NCBI RefSeq assembly: GCF_021130785.1
Contig: NC_060207.1
Span: 103,342,001 to 103,406,000, forward strand
Direction of reading: 5' to 3'
Length of the DNA: 64,000 bases
Source of the DNA: Homalodisca vitripennis
Taxonomy: Eukaryota; Arthropoda; Insecta; Hemiptera; Cicadellidae
In this document: positions 40,801 to 55,800 of the stretch, in pieces
Layout of the letters: each line of letters begins with the position of its first letter
Position numbering within the stretch: position 1 is the first letter of the stretch
Notes under the pieces: generated by a model
The model's input: the letters and a program-made list of their open reading frames with translations, nothing else
What the model was told of the DNA's origin: nothing
Database searches by the model: none
Program-made: the position numbers and the translations under genes

Positions 40801-43800
40801 GACACTAAACTGCAATACTTCATACATATGGGCTCAAAACTAGATTTCATATCCACTATTTTGTCCAAGTTTGTCGGAACGGTTTAGGTTCAGCATATAA
40901 CACTCCAGTGAATCGCTTGAAAATCTATCTGTCATATCTGCAATAATGTTATCCAGGATTGTTATGTATGCGGATTTTTTCCAATGTTGTATTGTACATT
41001 CCCGACTGTCACTGGACGTTGAGGGGTAGTTTGGGTCTATTTACTTGCTGTCCCACAATTCTTGGAATACGAACTTCTATGCCCATAGACTCCATAGTCC
41101 TTTTCAGCAGTATTGAAAATCAGAGAAAAGAATTGATCAGGATTTTGCCTTTTATTCTGAAGTACTTTTATTGTGTGCATTACTTTGTCTCTTGCTGAAC
41201 ACAAGTCTATGGTTTCTGACTGAAGATATTTACTAAGAACACAGGTTGCATCCGTTATATCACTAAGACAATGCATAGTTATTATAAACTCGCAAGTGGA
41301 GATAGAGCACAATAAGCAATTTGCTTTGCTTGCTGTTGAGCTATCATTCCACTTTGAGACAATTTTAAGTGCCTCAGCTATTTTTGTTAGGTCTTCTGTA
41401 AACTCAAAAATTGATTCATGCCGTTCTACCCAACGGGTCTCACAATATCCCTCTCATTTGATGTCCCAGTACTTTTTTCAAAATAGAGTTCCGTTTGGGC
41501 CGAGGAGGTGAAAAATCTAGAAATCTCTTTTACAGTGCCTACTGCATTTCTCACGCTTTGGACTTTATTGCACTTTGAAATAGCCAAATTCAATGCATGA
41601 TTACTGCAGCCACATAAGGTGCTGTTTATGGCAATTTTTTTTTAATTTCTGTCACTGCTCCCTCGCATGTCAGACATATTGACAGAGCATCCATCACAAC
41701 CGATCCCTACACAGTTATTCATGTTCAAACCAAGCTGTTGCATGAATTTCAGCACAGACTGTCCTAAAACCTCCCCCGTGATAACAGGTTCAACTTCTTG
41801 ATCAGAATAGTTCGTACCCGTACCGTGGAGATCAACAAAAACCTACAAAGTCTTCTCTTATAGCATTGTTATACAGGTAACGTAAACTAAGGCTTAGCTG
41901 AGAAGTATGAGACGCATCTGTTGATTCGTCAAATATTATGCTATAATATTTAGCTTCTGATACTCGTTGAGTTATCACTTCCAAAATTTCATCAGAACAA
42001 CATTTATAAGGCAGTTAGCTGTTGTCTTGCTGATGTAAGTGGCGTTTGCTCCTGCAGACTTCAAATGATCTTCAAGCTGAACATCCCCGCTATCTATTCT
42101 AAATCGCAAAAGTGCCCTGAAATTGCCGTCATTTTGTACTGGATCATCTCCAACTTCAATCAAACTGCCATCATCCCTATGACCTCTAAGGGGTATGTTC
42201 TGCCTACCATGCAACAAAATAGTTTTAAATTATTGGCACAAGCCTTGCACGATTCTGCATGGTTTGGGCCTTCCTATTTTCGTTTAACAAATTAAGAATT
42301 TCTCCCTCAGGGTTTTCAAAAACAGATATAAAATGTTTGGCGTCAATTTCAGCATCTTTGTGATATTGTGTCGCCTGCGTGACTTTCTAAATCTCCGTCC
42401 TTGCCTGAGAGTTTAGCATATTTCTGTAGAGGTTCAGTAACTAATTTCTTTAAAGAAACTGTATGCTGTCCTCCAACTAACTTTTGATGCATAGTACTGC
42501 ACAAAATTTACAAAAAATAGCCCTTGCTTAGCTTCTGAAAAAACTAAACCATGGATACTTTTCAAAATGGCCAATATTAGCTTTTCTTTGTTCTTCCCGT
42601 CCTCGTTTTTACATGAGAGGATGTAGGAAACTTAAAGTCCTTTTTAGGCTTCCAATGATTAGTAAAAATACTATACTTAGTATGGTCACTCATCTTAGAG
42701 ATGTTGTTAATGTGTGAGACCCGATGTCGAAAGAGCACATGTTTTCGGAGATACTAACTTGTGAATTGGAGGATGATGGCGCCGATTGTGGTGGCAGCGG
42801 CACGTCTGTAACCTCATGCTGGGTGGAAACCTCAACATTTGAAGAAGGAACTTCACTGTCTAACTTTGGTCTTTTAACAAGATAACGATCCATATTGCAC
42901 AAAAATCTGTTAACACTCAAAAAGCTATTAAACACAAGCGAACGGGTACTTCACGATATTCACGAACGTACGCACTGAATCAACTGAGTGGCCGTAGTAG
43001 GCGGTGTGGTGTAGGCCTATCGTTGGGCGGGCGGACTAGGACGACTCATGCGCACGCACCGCTCCCCCACCCCTTCCGGTGATCATACGCACTGTTACCA
43101 CCTCCCCTCTACTCATACAACGAATTAAATCTACAATCTTAAGTACAAAATGTATGTTTGAAACACCGACATAGTACCAATTACGAATAGTGTGGCCGAT
43201 GAAAGCACCTTTACTAACGAACAATATAGTATTACTTTAAGCTTAAATCTTTTATAAACAAACAAAAATTTGAATTTGTGACTACCGAGGGGGGGGCGCG
43301 CGCCCCTCGCGCCCCCCCTCTGGATCCGCCCTTGCCGCTGAGTGATCCTGTCCTTGCAAGCAGCCCGCCTGCCCGGCCGTTGGTGGTGGTTCGGAAGTTA
43401 CCTTTAAGCCGTTGGTCCCCAGGTTAAGTGTTAGAGAGGACTTCTTAGTCTTAACTTCGCCTGGTAAAATAAGACATCTTTACTTTACTTTTACCTTGTA
43501 TTTGAGCACAGTAAATTGAGGATGGCCAGCTAGGTAATCAAAGTGTCTATTAGTACTTTTTTATTTATTAAATTGTTTAATAAAAAATGAGGGGTTGGTT
43601 TACTTTATCGGGCTTTATTTATTTATTTTGCTTTTCCCCTGACCCTTAGGCCAATTGAAGGATCTTATCATACCAAATAATTTATCATTTTATGAGGTGG
43701 AACTGTTACTTTAAACCTATGTACTGTCTTTTTCAATTTATCATTGGGAGTGGCTGATGTGCGAAGGCAATGGTATTTTTACAGGGGTCATTCAATAAAG

Positions 43801-46800
43801 GCATTACAGAAGCAGGTCACCAACAGGAGGCTATGCGTGAGCCATAAATGCATGTGTGTGCACTCCTCACATCACAACAAACACCACACAAAAAGAGTTA
43901 GCACTGGTTCAAAATTAACAACTCAAAATGACTTGCATTTTCAAGTTTATAATTTTATATAATTGGATACTAGAATGTTCCTCTCAGAATGGCATCTTGA
44001 CTATGTATCAGAATCAGAATCAGTATCAGAATCAGTCTTTATTGTTACGTCAACGTTTATACATAGCATTGCTATAGAAACAGGTAACATTGTCATAAAT
44101 TAATGTAATAATGATACATACACATATACATTCATACATATGCACATCACAATTCACATATACATATAAACTTAATAAACATACATATAAGAGGTCAAGA
44201 CAGCGTAACAAATTTAATGTAATCTATGTTAAAACACAATTTTAAAATTCAGGATCCATCAAATACTCATCAACACTATAATAGTTTTTTTCCAACAAAA
44301 AATCTGTTAGTTCGCTTTTAAATGTTTTTGAATTGATTAAATGTTTATATTTTTGAGGTAACTTATTGTATAGTTTTTTTGCCGTGTATATTGGAGTTTT
44401 TTCTACCAGACGCAGTCGATGTATGGGATATTGAAAATTAGCTTTAAATCTTGTATTGTAATTATGATCAAAGTTATCACTTGATAAGCTTTCAAAATTT
44501 GATTGTACTGTTAGTAGGGTTTTCAGAATGTATAAATTTGGAAGTGATAAGATTTTTAATTCTTTAAACAGAGGTTTGCAAGAAGTTCTAAATGATGAAA
44601 AGGTCATTAATCTCATAATTTTTTTTTGGATCTTAAAAACTTTATCAAAGTCAGAAGATGATCCCCAAAATTCAATACCATATTGAATTATTGAAAAAAA
44701 GAAAGAGTAGTAAATTATTATTCTAGTTTCCAAATTAATTGAATTTCGTAACACTAGCATTTGATAACATGCCGAGTTTAATCTTCTAATAATATTTTCA
44801 ATACATTTTTTCCAAGAAAAGTTTATATCCAGATCTATACCTAAAAATTTTGCACTATCACATAATTTTATTTGTTGGCCGTGGAAAATCACATCCTTAT
44901 TATAGCCCTCCTTTAATTGTGCTGTTCGAAAATTTAATAGTTGATGTAACTACTGATATTGTATTAAGTACTATACACTATACAAATAAATAAGAAACTG
45001 TTGTCTGCTGAGGGGAGGGACTTATCTCAGGTTTAGGTTTGGAGGATGTCTGGATTTTGTTACTCATACTGCTATGCTAGTTCCCATCTCCTTGACTGTG
45101 GGGAATTGCAGTCTTTCCATAATGAACAGTTATTAAGTTAATTTAAAACAGTTATTGAAATCTGTGCTGTTGTGGTTTGCAGCATGTTAGGAGACTGGTT
45201 TATCTTTGTAGCCTACTTTGACATCTTGTCTGAGATCATTCATTCTTGTTCTTAGGATATTGTTTGTGAGGACAATGTTGGCATTGAAGTTAGTAAATGA
45301 GTTTTTTTGTAGAGCAGGTGTTGTGTCCTTTTATCTTAAATACTAGGGCCATCCAAAAAGATTCACTCTGTAACCACTAGGGACTATCACGGCCATTTTG
45401 ATGTCGTAGCATTTCTCCATTTAGTGGTTATCCAGCTGTTCTAGTGAGAGGTTACTGTCGCTCCTTGTTGTTTTACAATTGCAGTTTAAAATGTGAAACA
45501 TAATTGAAAATCTAATATAGTTTTTGTTGGGTAAGCACAATAAACCAATTGAGATTTATCGTCAACTCTGTGAAGTTTATGGGACCGATGTGATTACTGA
45601 AAGTGGGGTGGTGTATTAGGTTTAAAAATGGCCGAACTAATGTGCGTGATGACGAACAAAGTGGACCATCTCCATTGTACAAAGGCTTCAGTGATGGTGA
45701 ATTAAATGAATGTTTTCAACACCTTTTATTCAGCCTACTTTTCAAAATATAAAATTGGCTAACTGTTCAAAGTATTAGGGACTTTTACCCAAAATTGTTC
45801 ATAAATAAAATAACATAATTTTCATAACAGGCAAAGCCTTCAGCGCACATACAATCTATTACACTGCTAATACTCTGTTTTATATAGGTTGTAAACTCGA
45901 TTTTAGTGAACACTAATTTTATTAATATGTAATCTACATTTCTTAGTAGTAAAGTTGTGGTAGGAGTTTGATTTTGTTATTCTGTTATGAAAATGTCAGT
46001 TGAATGTTTATTTTGCCTGTCAGTTGTTTACTTTGTATGTTTATTTCAGTGGTGCTGCCAGTTTAGACTCTGGTGGTATGAACCTGAACTATGGGGTTGA
46101 TGGGGGAGGGGGAGGTGCATCAGGAGATTCCCCCGCCCCTTCCCCTCCCCCGCCTGTCACTCTCACTACAACTGAAGCAATTGTACCATTCTTGCCTGTC
46201 TTTCATGATCTACTTCTGAACCCACCTCAAGTAAGTCACCTATATGCAACTCACATGTTAGTTTATACATGAGGTTTGTGACTACTTTCAACTGATGTAA
46301 CATACAAATCTGGTTACACTAGATGCCAAATGGACCACTCAAGCAATATAAAGTTGTTTTTGTATTGTGTAAAATAATATAATGAGTTTATGTAATTTTC
46401 CTGTAGGAAAAAAATAAAGCATGATATTAGTATTCTATCCGTGGATGCAAAAAACTGTCACCGAATTTAAAATTAATTTCAGTACATATCTGTTATGAGG
46501 AAGTTTGCAGCCTTATCAAAAAAAGCTCACTAAATATTATTGTGTTTATTAATTGCTCTTGCACTATATAATTTTAAGTTTCCAACACAAACAGTGATTA
46601 TCTCCCTTTCTTTACAAAGCATGAAAGAATGGCTTTAATGTATTGGTACGTAGGAATATAAGTTATGGCCTATATATATATATCTTTAATATTTATTAAT
46701 ATCTATTTGGCTATCGAACAATGAAAATAAAATTTTTTCTTTAGTTTATGAGGCATGCACATTTAATCAAAAACTTGTACAGAAATCCGGTCTCAAATGT

Positions 46801-49800
46801 CAAAGACTGAATAATTATCAATAATTTAATAAAACTTACAGCCATCGATTTCACACTTGACAATGTGAAAACACTCATCTATAACTGATCATAAATCTTA
46901 TATCCATGCAAAACATGATGGCTATTGTCATTGTCTGTTGCAGAAGCCGGGAGTGAAATTGACATGTTGTACTGTGGACCCTCCACTAGGTAACACCAGG
47001 CTGCAGATAGTAAAGCTGCTGGCAGCTCTTGTCTCAACACACAACCACTCGGTGGAGGAGCAGCTGGCTGCTCTAGACACCATCAATGTCTTACTGGTCA
47101 GTATCAGATCTACAAAGTCACTTTTCTTGAGTGGTCATGCAGATTTGTAATGTCATTAGTAATCTTTTTTGTCCTTGAGCAGCTCTTAAGACTTGTAATA
47201 TTCGTAAAAATTATCCATCATGCTTAAGGAGTTTTTAAGTTACAGATCTGTAATGTGATCAGCATTCCTATCTTTATTGGGTAGCTCTTAAGGTCTGTAA
47301 TACCCATAAAGGTTCTTCATCATTTTAATGAGTTCTTGCATGTAACGGATGTATATAATAACAGTGTTGCTATTCTGAGATGATGAATATTGTTACTTCT
47401 AGAAATGCTAATTTAAACAGTTTTTTGCTAGTCTTTTCTGGCCAAAGGTTATTGTAATGATACTAACTTTAAATCCTCTTGTATACAGGTAGTGAATGGT
47501 ACTTTTACATAATAAACAGTAAAGTAGTGAGAGTGTCTCAAGGTATTTATTTATAAGTTCTTGGAGTGCCAGAAGGATTTGTATTAAGCGTATTATATAA
47601 TGTTGCTTTGAAATTGTAGTGATTCTTACTTCTTTTACAGAATCTTTTCTTCAGCTATAGCTGGAACAATTTCCTGCACACGCAGGTGGAGAAGTGCCTG
47701 AATGCAGCAATAGCTGTTGACCCTTCGCCTTCAGACAACCCTACTGATAATTTACTCATCCATAATGTGAGTAATCAGAATCAGAATCAGAATCAGAATC
47801 AGAATTTTTTATTGCCGTTACAAATGTGGTATGCATGGCATCGTCATCTCATACAAAACAAAATTGTATTATAAAAGTAAAAATATTCATAACTAGACTA
47901 TGTTAGCTTCAATATGATCTATAACTTCATCTAAACTGTATGCTGCTAGATTTACTAAGATATTTTTTAAGCATTTCTTAAAACTAATAAAAATCTAGAC
48001 ATTTAATATGATTTGGTAACATGTTATAAATTTTAATACCTATCTCTACAAAACTATTTTTGGTACATTGGTAGGTACAGTAGTTTACTCTAAGATTAGA
48101 ACAATTTCTAGTAAAGTAATTATGTATAGAGCTATTTACTGTTATTGTCTGCAAGTTATTTTTAACATACAGTAATACATCCAGAACAAATATAGAAGGC
48201 ACAGTCAACACCTCTAATTGTCTAAACAAAGGTTTGCAATGGGTTCTATTGTTTTACATTACACATTATCCTAATAGCTCTCTTCTGCAATATCAAAAGT
48301 CTTTTTGGTGTTAGGATCATTGCCCCATACAATAACTCCATAGGACAAATGACTCTGGATGTGTGCATTAGTATACTGCAGTTAATGTTTCAATATTTAC
48401 AATTAATCTCAATCTTAACAACATAAAAATGCCTTTTGCTAATTTTTTTACATAAAACTTCTATATGTCTGTTCCATTTCAGATTCTCTTGGAGGTGAAC
48501 ACCTAGAAACTTTACATTATCATGGTTAGGTTTATGTTGCAAACTAAAAATTAATCTCCTGAGTTTTCTCATGGTTTACACAGAGGACGTTCGCCGCACA
48601 CCAATCATTCACAATTGAGTTAGCGACTAATAGAGAATCATTTACTACATTAAGATTTTTACCATTCAGTAAGATTGCTAGGTCGTCTGCAAACATGTAT
48701 GATCTTGTCACATTGTTATTTATGGAGGCTGGCAGGTCATTTACATAAATTATAAATAATACAGGTCCCAAAATGGATCCTTGTGGAACCCCTGCTGTAA
48801 CTGCATTGTATTGAGAAGAGCTTCCATTAAAAGCAACCATTTGATATCTCTCTTTGAGATATGATTTAAAAAATTGTTAAAGACAGATCATCAAAACCAT
48901 AATACTTAAGTTTATCTAACAAAATTTCATGATTTACCGTGTCGAAGGCTTTAGACATGTCGAAGAACTTGCCTATGACCACTTTTTTATCATCTACACC
49001 ATAAATACAGTTCTTCATAAATTTTACAATAGCATTTAGTGTTCCTCTCTTAGGCCTAAAACCAAACTGACTATCTGATAACAATAGGTTACTTTCAAAA
49101 TACTGAATTACTTGCCTATTTATTATTACCTCAAACACTTTTGAAACAATTGGAATTATCGAGAGACAGGTCTAAAACTCTATGTTCTTTCCGTGAACCT
49201 TTTTTATACAGTGGTATAACCTTTGCCAGCTTAAGGCACCTTGGAAATGTACCATTTTTAATACAAAGATTCAAGAGATAGGCTAGAGCTTCGGCAATAA
49301 AAGGTTGCTGCAGCAAGTTTCAACAGCTCAGAATTAAAACCATACACATCCAGACATGAACTATTACTTAACAAATTAATAGCATCATACATCTGTTCAA
49401 CCTTTACTTCAGTAATACTAAATTCACAGTTAGACACATTACAACTTAACTTACTTAAATAGTATGACATAGACTGACTAGAAAAAGGCACATTAGCAAT
49501 GAGATCATTTACACTATTCACAAAAAAGTTATTGAAATCACAAGCTGTTAGACTACTTCCAACTTCTGTACTTTTAGACCTATCACTATTACTTATATTT
49601 TCATTAATAATAGACCACATAATTTAGGTTTATTTTTAGCAGATGACACCCTCTCACAATTAAAACGTAGCTTACAACTTCTAACATCGCTTTTATATTT
49701 CTTCTTTAATTTCATATAAACATTCTTTAAAGTAGGTTATGCCTGTAGACTTATACTGAGCATACATATATAAACAACTTTCCTTAAGTCTTTGAGGTCT

Positions 49801-52800
49801 GTATTATACCAAGAGGAAGTTTACAATAATCCCTAACAGCTGGTACATACTTAATAGGAAAAGCAATATTCACAATGTTCATAAATTTATTTAAAAAATA
49901 GTCAAATTTATCATCTATGCTATTTAACTCTATACAGAAGCAACCAGTTAATTTTACTAATTAGAGTGACAAAATACAATGAATTGATATAATCAATTGT
50001 TCTGACAATTTTAAAATCTTTTTGCTTAGAACTATTTACATTGGTTAGCCTACTATTTACATGACTGGTAACGTTATCTTTCCTTGGTAACAATTTGCAT
50101 TTTAGAACAATCGCATGATGGTCTGACATAACCATAGGCTCCACTGCAGCATTCTCAATTCTGTCAAAATGTACAGTGGTGGCAATGTTTGTCAATACAT
50201 GATCCGCCATCCACAAAATTCGTACTAGGCCTAGTTACATCAGAAATGGTTGTCCAAAGGTTTTTTAAAACCTAAAAGTAAATCTAAAAACTTAGCTTTC
50301 CTAGAGTCATTGACTAAAATATCAATATTAAAATCGCCACACAGCCATAATTGATGCCTTATTCTTATTACTATTCATAAAATTACTCAACAATTCATAC
50401 ATGTGCTCAATAAAATTGTCAAAGTTCTGACCGTCAGGTACTCTATATATTTCGATACAAACTAGGTTAATCTCCTTTATAAATACAGCAGCTACTTCAC
50501 AGATATATTGACTAGGACAGTTCTGTTAAAAAAGTCACCTCCTCGCCCAGCCATCTGGATCTTAAAAATATTGCAGTGCCCCCTCTTTTGGCCCGAAGAT
50601 CTACAAAATGCGCTGATCAATTTAAAATCTGGTAGACTCACTCCATCAGTTCATCGCTGCTCAACCAATGTTCACAAACACACAACATGTCTGTATTAAA
50701 TTTCATTGCCAACAAATTAGCTTCATCTCTCTTTCCAAGAAAAAACCCCTGCACATTCCAATGTACAATATTTACACTGTCCTTAGATTTATAGTCCAAA
50801 GTCTATAGCTTTGATGGCCTACTCATATCTGCACCTAGGACCCTTTGGTTACATACGTGTTTTGTGCTAAAAAATCACCAGGTGTTCCCATAGCCTCGGT
50901 TCCCATAACAACACCATTTATTATAAATATGGTTCTTGTTGTAAAAGTTAGTAAAAATGTTGTAATAAAAATGTATATGAAAACATACAAATGGATTATA
51001 TTGGAAAGTAAACATGTTTATTATAATATGATCCCAAATATGTTAGTATGGAAGGGAAAAGATTGAAGAGAAGTGCAGAGCACATTATCTTGATGCTATT
51101 ATTAACTTTGACTATTAACTAAATTGCTCTACTATTTGAGTTATTTGTGTAAATCATGCATCTGTTTGCAGTTTGAACCAGTGCCAACAGTGATACCATC
51201 TTGTAGTCTTTTTCTGCAATGCTTTTGTGTGAGTATGAATACTGTTTACTCATAACTCTTCTAAATTTTCAGATTTTCGTCAAGTGCCAGTTACTGAACA
51301 AGATATTAGAAGCCTGGAAAGAAAATGAAGAAGAACAGTAAGTCTCCCTCTGAGAGCTAATTATTTACCATAGTATTAATTTTCAATAATTAACTCAAAA
51401 ATTGTGTTAATACAGGAGTTAAATAGCCATGTTAAATTATAAGAACAGAGTTTTTAATTCTCAAGATCACAAAATTTTTAAGCACCTTGTACCAAAACCG
51501 AACTCAATGAGGGATTTGATTTTTTTAATTATTATGGGGAAGAAATCATATTTTGACTTGTATGCAATATTGTTTGTGTTTTGGAACTATTCTGTTTGGA
51601 AAGAAACTCTCCACATAAAATGATAAGTGTGTTACTAAAATGATTTTTGTTTGATTTACATGTTGTCAGATGAACGAAACCAAACGTACCTATAGTTGTT
51701 ATGGTAACAACTGATGATGTTTGTTTATTATGAGATATGTGGGCGTGGGGTGTAGAGGGGAAATTTAGTTGCAACATCAGCCACCATCGTAATATTTTGG
51801 GGCAGGCTGTTGTAGTGGAAGCGTCAGGGTTGTGTTATGAAGTGCTTTGTTATGAGGTTTCTGGCAATGTTGATCACATTTACCTATATTCAATATGTCA
51901 AGTTTATGGGCAGGTGTGAAGGTGTGTAAATATCTTTTCATGAGATATTTATCTCCTCCGAAGAGATGCTGTGTTTTGTTGTGTTAAGAACAGTTATTTC
52001 ACTGTAGTTAAGATCTCATATATTACAAGGGGAAGTTATTGCACAGAATGTTTGTGTCAGATATCAGAATAAATTTCATAGAATTCTGAAACAAATCCTA
52101 CAAAAAGGTTTCTGATAAAATCTTGGCTAAACCTATATTTATGTGCATAGGTTTAATAAATAAAACTACTGTATTACGTTCTTTTCTTTCTGATTATAAT
52201 AATGGTTTAATAAGTGTATACCTAGGTTAGTAGCCTTAAAACTTTATCTCTTCAAATAGTTTGTGTTTTTAACAGATCTAAAAAAGGAGGCTTCAGGAAA
52301 GGTTACATGGGACATTTGACACGGTTGTCAATTACCATCAATTCCCATATGGAAAAGATCGTCAAGGCACAAGTGCCCGAAGATCAGCTGACGGCTTGGC
52401 AGGAGTTCACCTCGGGTCCTCTGGCCAGAGTAAAGGCTCAGCTAGAGACTTGTCTGGTAAGCTTTAGAATACCTGAATTCATCTCTAAATCTTAGAGACT
52501 TCCAGTCTTTATTGTGTTATGTCTTTCATAAAAACTACTATCACAATGAGTATGAAAATTAGATTTGAACATATCTAAATTGTCCATAAAAGGTTTATCT
52601 GCTTTGTGGATTATCTGTGGAGTTTGTTATACACAATTTTAAAAATATATACTAAAATGATTTTAAAAACTTTAGCAATAACTCTGCAGTACTATAGCAA
52701 TTTAATACATATTTTTGTTATAACCAGTGATCATATGTAATGTAAAGAGGTGATTTTACTAGTTTCACTGTTGCAAGTAATTTTCCTTAATTCATCTTCC

Positions 52801-55800
52801 CCCTTCTGTAATTTTATGCTGCACAAGATATCTTATAGTGTAATGGGATTTGTGTTATTTTTTACGTTTTTATATGATAATGGGTCTAAAAACATTGCAG
52901 TAGTTTGAGTGTCCATGATAACTATTTATCTATTTATTATAAGTTGGCCATGTTTTTTACGAATTACTTGAAATTTTCAGGATCTGTTTACAATTATTTT
53001 TATCTTTTACATAATTTAGTATCAATAAAAAAACTAAAATAAATAAATCAGTAGAAAATGTGGAATTTATCAATTCAAATAATATACTTTGTAATCCATT
53101 TCAAGCAAGGATTAATGGAATTATTACGTAAATTATAGATTACATTTGATGAATTGTATAGGTTACATCTCTGCCAGTTCAAGGCAGTTAATTCATGCCA
53201 TTGTTTTTTTATTTATACTTATTGAAGTTTTGTTTGGTTCATTAGTTGGGTAGTAGGGGTACTACTGTAGGTGAGTCACGAGAAGACCCCTGGCCCAGTA
53301 CACGGTGCAGCTGTGTATTGTAGTGGTATCACCTTATTTTGCAGGCACTTAAACCAATAATTAGGTCTGCAGTATTATTGTGCATGATTTTAGGTAGAGC
53401 CTCAAGAGAGGTGATTAGCATCTTGAATTTGGCGGTATGCAAAGAGACCAGGGGTCGTCTCGTGACTTGCCTACAGTATTGTATGTGTAAATGAAATTAA
53501 TTGTGAGTTACCTTTATGATTACTTCTTGAGAAATATAATTTACCAGGTGACCCTCTGATGCCAGTGCAGCCAATGAATGTGCCTTCAGTACCTGAATAT
53601 CTGGGTTTCTGCTGCTGAACATAACTCTTTTAGACCCAATGTTGAATATGTCAGATAGATACCCATTAGCTGACTGCCCAACGTCTGATTTATCTGCAGT
53701 TACATTTTTATTGGCTTTTGCATAGTTCCATTGTCAATAATATTCGATAAAAACACATTGAACATTATAGGCTGATTGTTTTGAGACATTTTGTTTCTCT
53801 TTTTTATACCAGCTATCTTCATTGTATTTATTTTTCTCTATTTTCATAGGTTCTCTATTTTACTTTAACTGTCTACAAATTATTACTGTTGTCCTGTTTT
53901 ACAGATATTGATGGGCTGTTGAGCAGCAAATTGTTAATTTTTATCTGTGCCAATATAACATTAGTTTAGTAAATATTATTTTAGTCTTTTGCCTTTTAGT
54001 TTATTGAATAAACTATGAAAATGAGAAATCTCAAGAGAACATTTATAATTTTGATTGTCAAAAGCGATGCTTTGTACTGTTCAGTGCAGTGTTCAGTAAT
54101 AAAAACAATAAACCTAATGTCTTGTAGAGCTGAGATGAATATAATGAACTTGGTGGAAAAGTGATGTTTTTACATAGTTTCACAGTTTTCAGACATTAAA
54201 TATTTGTCAATTTGTCCCTGAATGTTTGTAGGTGTATAATGGTTTGTTGGTTCTAATTATTATGCTTTTGTTCAAGGGAGGTAAACATCCAGCCCAGTCA
54301 ACATCAGATGACGATGAGAGAAATTTCCGAAACATTCCCTTCCAACAAGATACTCAGTTCCAACAGGTTTGTATATAATGTTATTGGTTTTAAACCATTT
54401 GGTTTTCTACTTGATTGACTCATCAGGTCCAATAAATTTCAAGTGATTATGCTTATATTTCAATATTTCTTATGTACATGTCACTATAAACCAATAAATT
54501 GTAATAAAAGGTTAAGTAATGCAAAATAAAATTTTTATTTTAAAAATAAAGTAAAAATACATTTTTGTTAGTTGTTTTACCTACTTTATTTCTTTTTCAG
54601 TCAAATCTGTACCCATCATAAGTATTAGTCATGTTATAAATACTTACATTATTAACTTCATGGCTTCATGCAGGTTAATGTAAATAAGACCAAGTTTATA
54701 ACTTTTGATTTTTTTGGTTTTGATCTACCCTCCCCCTTGATATTTCACTCCACATCCTGTAATTTCCAATTATGTACCTGCCAGCCCTTAGAAAAAGTAA
54801 AAACTATGAAATATTTGGGAATTTTGCTCGATGAAAAATTGACTTTTGAACCTCATATATTAGATTTACACGCAAAACTACGAGGGTCTTCCAGAAAGTA
54901 AAGAACGTTTTGTTATAAGTCAATAAAAACAAAAGATAAGAGCATGAAAATTTATTTATAAATACTTATAAACTTACTCTATTTTTCTACAAAATCGCCG
55001 GAACTGTCAAGGCACTTGTAGCGTGGCACCAGTTTTTCTATACCAACGTTATACTGTTCTGCCGCCAAGGAATGAAGCCACGTTTTTACTCCTTCTTTGA
55101 GGTCTTCGTCACCCAAAAAGTTTTTTCCGCCTAAAAACACTTTCAATTTTGGAAACAAGTGATAGTCACTCGGAGCCAGATCTGGACTATACGGAGGGTG
55201 TCCGAAGATTTGCCATTTGAAAGAATTGAGTTCTGCTTTGGTTCGTGCACTGCAATGAGGCCGAGCATTGTCGTGGATCAGCACCACTTTCGACGACAGC
55301 ATTCCGCGTCGTTTGTTCTGAATAGCGCGGCGAAGCCGATGCAAGGTCTCGATGTAGGCCTCTGAGTTGATTGTTTCGCCTCTCGGCATGAACTCCACAT
55401 GGATTAGGCCTTTTCGGTCCCAAAAAACTGTTGCCATCAATTTCCTGGTGTTCAAATTTGGTTTTTCTTTTCTGTTTTTTGTTGGTGAATTCGAGTGATG
55501 CCATTCCATTGACTGGAGCTTTGTTTCCGGGGTTCGATAGGAAACCCAAGTTTCGTCACCCGTTACGATGCGGTCAAGAAACGCATCACCTTCGTCATAC
55601 TGAGTCAAAAACTCAAGAGCTGCTCCCATCCGTTTAGTCTTGTGGACATCAGTAAGAATCTTAGGCACCCAACGAGCACACATTTTCTGATAACCAAGAC
55701 GCTCAGTCACTATTTCGTGCAAAAGCAACCTTGAAATTTGTGGAAAAAATTCCACTAGACCACTCAAAGTGAAAAGACGGTTTTGTTGAATTTTTCCATC

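Larger units (their letters stand above)
39930..43520 (+). mobile_element. 5S-rRNA-derived SINE split by a hAT element
   Basis: Host-side sequence 39955-40018 reads ccggatcaagcaatgtcgag and gcttggatgggtgaccgctg, which is the internal promoter region of 5S rRNA (compare AAGCAACGTCGAGC and CTTGGATGGGTGACCGC). After the insertion the SINE continues 43335-43500 with a non-5S body (ttgcaagcagcccgcctgcc, ccgttggtccccaggttaag) and an A/T-rich tail around 43465-43495. 5S-headed SINEs are called SINE3. The outer limits are approximate. Confidence 0.72.

Noticed and set aside
46000..46272. A separate 90-codon gene
   Set aside because: It is PPP6R exon 7 read together with flanking intron.
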